Below are positions 59,132 through 64,000 of a DNA stretch of 64,000 bases, in pieces. Both the position numbers and the translations under genes were made by a program. Source of the stretch: Bacillota bacterium (GTDB lineage Bacteria > Bacillota > Bacilli > Alicyclobacillales > SLC66); assembly GCA_021821055.1 (NCBI GenBank), contig JAKACX010000002.1, positions 1 through 64,000 of the forward strand, read 5' to 3'. Below the pieces are notes generated by a model that saw nothing but the letters and a program-made list of their open reading frames with translations, did not search any database and had not been told where the DNA came from. How positions within the stretch are numbered: the first letter of the stretch is position 1; each line of letters starts with the position of its first letter.

Positions 59132-59844
59132 CAGGAACCGTTGCCCCCCTTCACGGGAATGTTCTCGAAGGGCGAGTAGTCCTTGCGCAGGGGGTACCCG
59201 TTCCACCCTTCCCACATCATGATGCGCCGCAGGTCGGGATGCCCGGTGAAGACCACGCCGAGCAGGTCGTAGACCTCGCGTTCTTCCCAGTTCACGCCAG
59301 GGAACAGCCCCGTGAGGGAGTCGAGCTTGGCGTCGTCGCGCGGCGTCCGGACTTTAAGGTTGATGAAGCGGTTGTTCGCCACAGACTGAACGTAGAGGGC
59401 AACCTCGATGTAGCCCTTGTCCTTGTAGTCGGTGCCCGCAAACAGCTCGACGTAGGTGTAGGCGTGCTCCGGTTCGTCGCGCAGGAAGCGCGCGGCCGCA
59501 AGCCACTTGCCGCTTGCGATGACAAGCTGCGGAACGTCCTTGAAGGCTCCGGTCTCGTCAACGACGCCAGGGCCGAGGGCGCGTTCGAGGCTCGCCTTGA
59601 TCTGTTCGGCGACGGCTGTCGCGGCGACGACGCGCGGGTCGGGCGGCGGGGCAGCTTTGGCGGGCTTGGCCGCGGCGGGCTTGGCTTCAGCGGCGGGCTT
59701 GGCTTCAGCTACGGGTTTCGCGTCGGTTGCGGCGGGCTTGGCTTCAGCTGCGGGTTTCGCGTCGGTTGCGGCGGGCTTGGCTGCGACGGCCTGCTTCTCG
59801 GCAGCCGTACGCTCCGCCTGACCTTCTGTCACGTCATCGGGCAT
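59131..59844 (-). CDS. nuoC: NADH-quinone oxidoreductase subunit C with repetitive Ala/Lys/Pro N-terminal extension
   Basis: NLKVRTPRDDAKLDSLTGLFPGVNWEEREVYDLLGVVFTGHPDLRRIMMWEGWNGYPLRKDY; start 59844 overlaps nuoB stop. Confidence 0.93.
   Translation of the reverse strand: MPDDVTEGQAERTAAEKQAVAAKPAATDAKPAAEAKPAATDAKPVAEAKPAAEAKPAAAKPAKAAPPPDPRVVAATAVAEQIKASLERALGPGVVDETGAFKDVPQLVIASGKWLAAARFLRDEPEHAYTYVELFAGTDYKDKGYIEVALYVQSVANNRFINLKVRTPRDDAKLDSLTGLFPGVNWEEREVYDLLGVVFTGHPDLRRIMMWEGWNGYPLRKDYSPFENIPVKGGNGS
59655..59795. repeat. In-frame 39-bp-based repeats in nuoC
   Basis: GGCTTCAGCTRCGGGTTTCGCGTCGGTTGCGGCGGGCTT repeated; encodes AKPAATDAKPAAE units. Confidence 0.85.
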
Positions 59845-60386
59845 CAGACAGGCACCTTCTTCCCGGCAGCCTCGATGCGAATCTTCTCCTGCAGCTTGTT
59901 GAGTCCATAGATGAGCGCCGGAGGAGACGGAGGACACCCGGGGATATACACGTCGACCGGCACAATCTGGTCGACTCCCTTAACGACGGAATACGAACGC
60001 ACATACGGCCCGCCGGCCGTCGCACACGAACCCATGGCCACCACCCACTTGGGCTCCGCCATCTGGTCGTACAGGCGCTTGAGCAGCGGGCCCATCTTCT
60101 TCGTCACAGTGCCGGCGACGATCATCACGTCGGACTGCCTTGGCGAAGCGCGAAAGATAATCCCAAAGCGGTCCAGGTCGTAGTGGGACGCGCCAGTCGC
60201 CATCATCTCGATGGCGCAACAGGCCAAGCCAAAGGAGAGCGGCCAGAGGCTGTTGCTGCGCGCCCAGCCCTTGATCTGCTCCAGCGGAGCCAGTACAATG
60301 CCGGCCTTGCGCAGGTCTGCGGACTCCTCCGCGCTGAGGCCTTCGTACTCGATGACTGGCAGCGTGAGGTCTGGCCTCAGTTCCAT
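59844..60386 (-). CDS. nuoB: NADH-quinone oxidoreductase subunit B
   Basis: [64 protein letters not shown]. Confidence 0.97.
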   Translation of the reverse strand: MELRPDLTLPVIEYEGLSAEESADLRKAGIVLAPLEQIKGWARSNSLWPLSFGLACCAIEMMATGASHYDLDRFGIIFRASPRQSDVMIVAGTVTKKMGPLLKRLYDQMAEPKWVVAMGSCATAGGPYVRSYSVVKGVDQIVPVDVYIPGCPPSPPALIYGLNKLQEKIRIEAAGKKVPV

Positions 60387-60748
60387 TCGAGCACCTTCTT
60401 TCTCCAAGCGTAAATCAGACCGACCGTCAACAGGACGATGAAGACGATCATCTCGGTGAATCCGAAGAGGCCGAGATGGTGGTATTCAACCGCCCACGGG
60501 TACAGGAAGAGAATCTCCACGTCGAACACGACGAACAGCAGCGCGTACAGATAGTAGCGCACGTTGTACCGCGCCCTCGCGTCCCCCACGGGCTCAACCC
60601 CGCTCTCGTAAGTCGCGGTTTTCCCTGCACTCGGGCGGTTGGGCCGCAGGAGCGGTCCGAGTACGGCCAGCGCGCCGATCGGCAACGCCATGCCCACAAC
60701 GAGGAACAAGACAGTAAAGATAAATGCGTTTGCGTACAACATCGACAC
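60377..60748 (-). CDS. nuoA: NADH-quinone oxidoreductase subunit A
   Basis: [41 protein letters not shown]. Confidence 0.96.
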   Translation of the reverse strand: MSMLYANAFIFTVLFLVVGMALPIGALAVLGPLLRPNRPSAGKTATYESGVEPVGDARARYNVRYYLYALLFVVFDVEILFLYPWAVEYHHLGLFGFTEMIVFIVLLTVGLIYAWRKKVLEWN

Positions 60749-61056
60749 CCCCAGCGTCTGACAGCGAGCGGTCGGGTCCTGCGAAACAGAGTTATTATAA
60801 CAAAGCAGCCGAAGTGAGTAAAACAGATTCAGAGAGTCCCCCGCGCCAATCTCTTACAATATGCGCCTTTGCAGGCGATCACATGCAGGGAACCCGGTTC
60901 CGAACAAAAGGCAGTGGCCTGCGACCATGAGTGTTTGCTGAGTTCCCGCGGCGCCCGCGGCTCTTTCGCGACAGCCCGCAACGCCTGCATGGAAGCGCTC
61001 TTTCTATGTACAGGGCACGGGATGTAGCAGACCCCGGGGCATACTTGTTTGACCAA

Positions 61057-61098
61057 AAAAAGGACGGGCCAGACGCGGAGGATCCTGCATCTGGCCGG
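61057..61098 (-). terminator. Candidate terminator downstream of atpC
   Basis: Minus strand GGCCAGA...TCTGGCC-cgtcc-TTTTTTT. Confidence 0.5.
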
Positions 61099-61205
61099 CA
61101 AAAATGATACAGATTGAGACTGATTTTAGTACAGAAGGACTACGCGCCGCAGTTGACGCAAACGGTCCTGTCCGGCTCCGGTCGGGCTCCCGCTGCCACA
61201 AGCCG

Positions 61206-61652
61206 TCAGATCTGTTCCTCGTGCGCTCGATCGAGGACCGCCCCCGCCTTCGTCGAAAGTTCAGCCGCCTGCAATCGGTAGAGCGCCCTGTGCAAGGCAG
61301 CCTCCGCGCGGGCCGCGTCGATCTCGACCGACCGTTCGGCCAACCGCTGTTGCGCCCGCTGCCGCGCCCGCTCGGCGCGCTCCGCGTCGACCCGGGACCC
61401 GATCTCCGCCGTGCCGACCAGCACGGTGATGCGATCCGGCACGACATGCAGGAAGCCGTCGGACACCGCGACGAAGTCCTCGCCCTCGGGCGTCCGCACC
61501 TTCATGATGCCAGGCTGCACCGTGGTCGCGAGAGGGGCGTGGCGCGGGAGGATGCCGATCTCGCCGGATCCGCCGCGCACGATGAGCATATTCACCTCAA
61601 GAGACACCACGATGCGCTCGGGCGTAACCACTTCCAACAGTACTGTGCTCAC
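61206..61652 (-). CDS. atpC: ATP synthase epsilon subunit
   Basis: LLEVVTPERIVVSLEVNMLIVRGGSGEIGILPRHAPLAT. Confidence 0.96.
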   Translation of the reverse strand: MSTVLLEVVTPERIVVSLEVNMLIVRGGSGEIGILPRHAPLATTVQPGIMKVRTPEGEDFVAVSDGFLHVVPDRITVLVGTAEIGSRVDAERAERARQRAQQRLAERSVEIDAARAEAALHRALYRLQAAELSTKAGAVLDRAHEEQI

Positions 61653-61669
61653 ATCGGCACCTCCCGCCG

Positions 61670-63957
<2,288 letters not shown>

Positions 63958-64000
63958 GCTTTCACCACCTTCGCCTCCGGTAGTCCGGAGTGCGTGGGAT

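Noticed and set aside
58004-59179. 391-aa plus-strand ORF antisense to nuoD, and similar long ORFs opposite nuoL, nuoM, nuoN and atpD
   Set aside because: Mirror frames of well-conserved genes; no family motifs

Overview
This 64 kb window looks like chromosomal sequence from a moderately GC-rich endospore-forming Firmicute, probably Alicyclobacillaceae-like. That placement is an inference from synteny and family content. It has three parts. (A) ~0-28 kb is an accessory surface-glycan locus: partial GDP-mannose dehydratase, several glycosyltransferases, a GT2/GtrA/SDR/GMC-oxidoreductase cassette, a Wzm/Wzt ABC exporter, a coiled-coil methyltransferase, an initiating sugar-phosphate transferase and an O-antigen-ligase-like protein. 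It is interrupted by an IS630 and an ISL3 transposase and leads directly into a 3xSLH S-layer-type protein gene with a long structured leader. (B) ~28-41 kb is mixed: GT4, YigZ/IMPACT, a divergent ComK-like protein, an HD-GYP phosphodiesterase preceded by a c-di-GMP-I (GEMM) riboswitch, and a back-to-back cobalamin riboswitch driving a CobT-BluB fusion. It also holds an SLH-like secreted protein, a TPR/AAA-ATPase pair, a decayed mosaic locus (cobalamin-riboswitch fragment plus AAA-ATPase fragment) and a small single-TM protein with a possible type I toxin-antitoxin layout. (C) ~41-64 kb is conserved housekeeping: flhP-flhO-mbl-spoIIID-spoIIQ-murA-ywmB-DUF1146, an acyl-CoA dehydrogenase, an 11-subunit nuoABCDHIJKLMN operon and atpCDG. 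The best leads are the divergent riboswitch pair, the riboswitch/AAA fossil, the S-layer glycosylation locus and the CobT-BluB fusion. No CRISPR array, rRNA or tRNA was recognised. No database search was run; all family calls come from motif recognition by eye.
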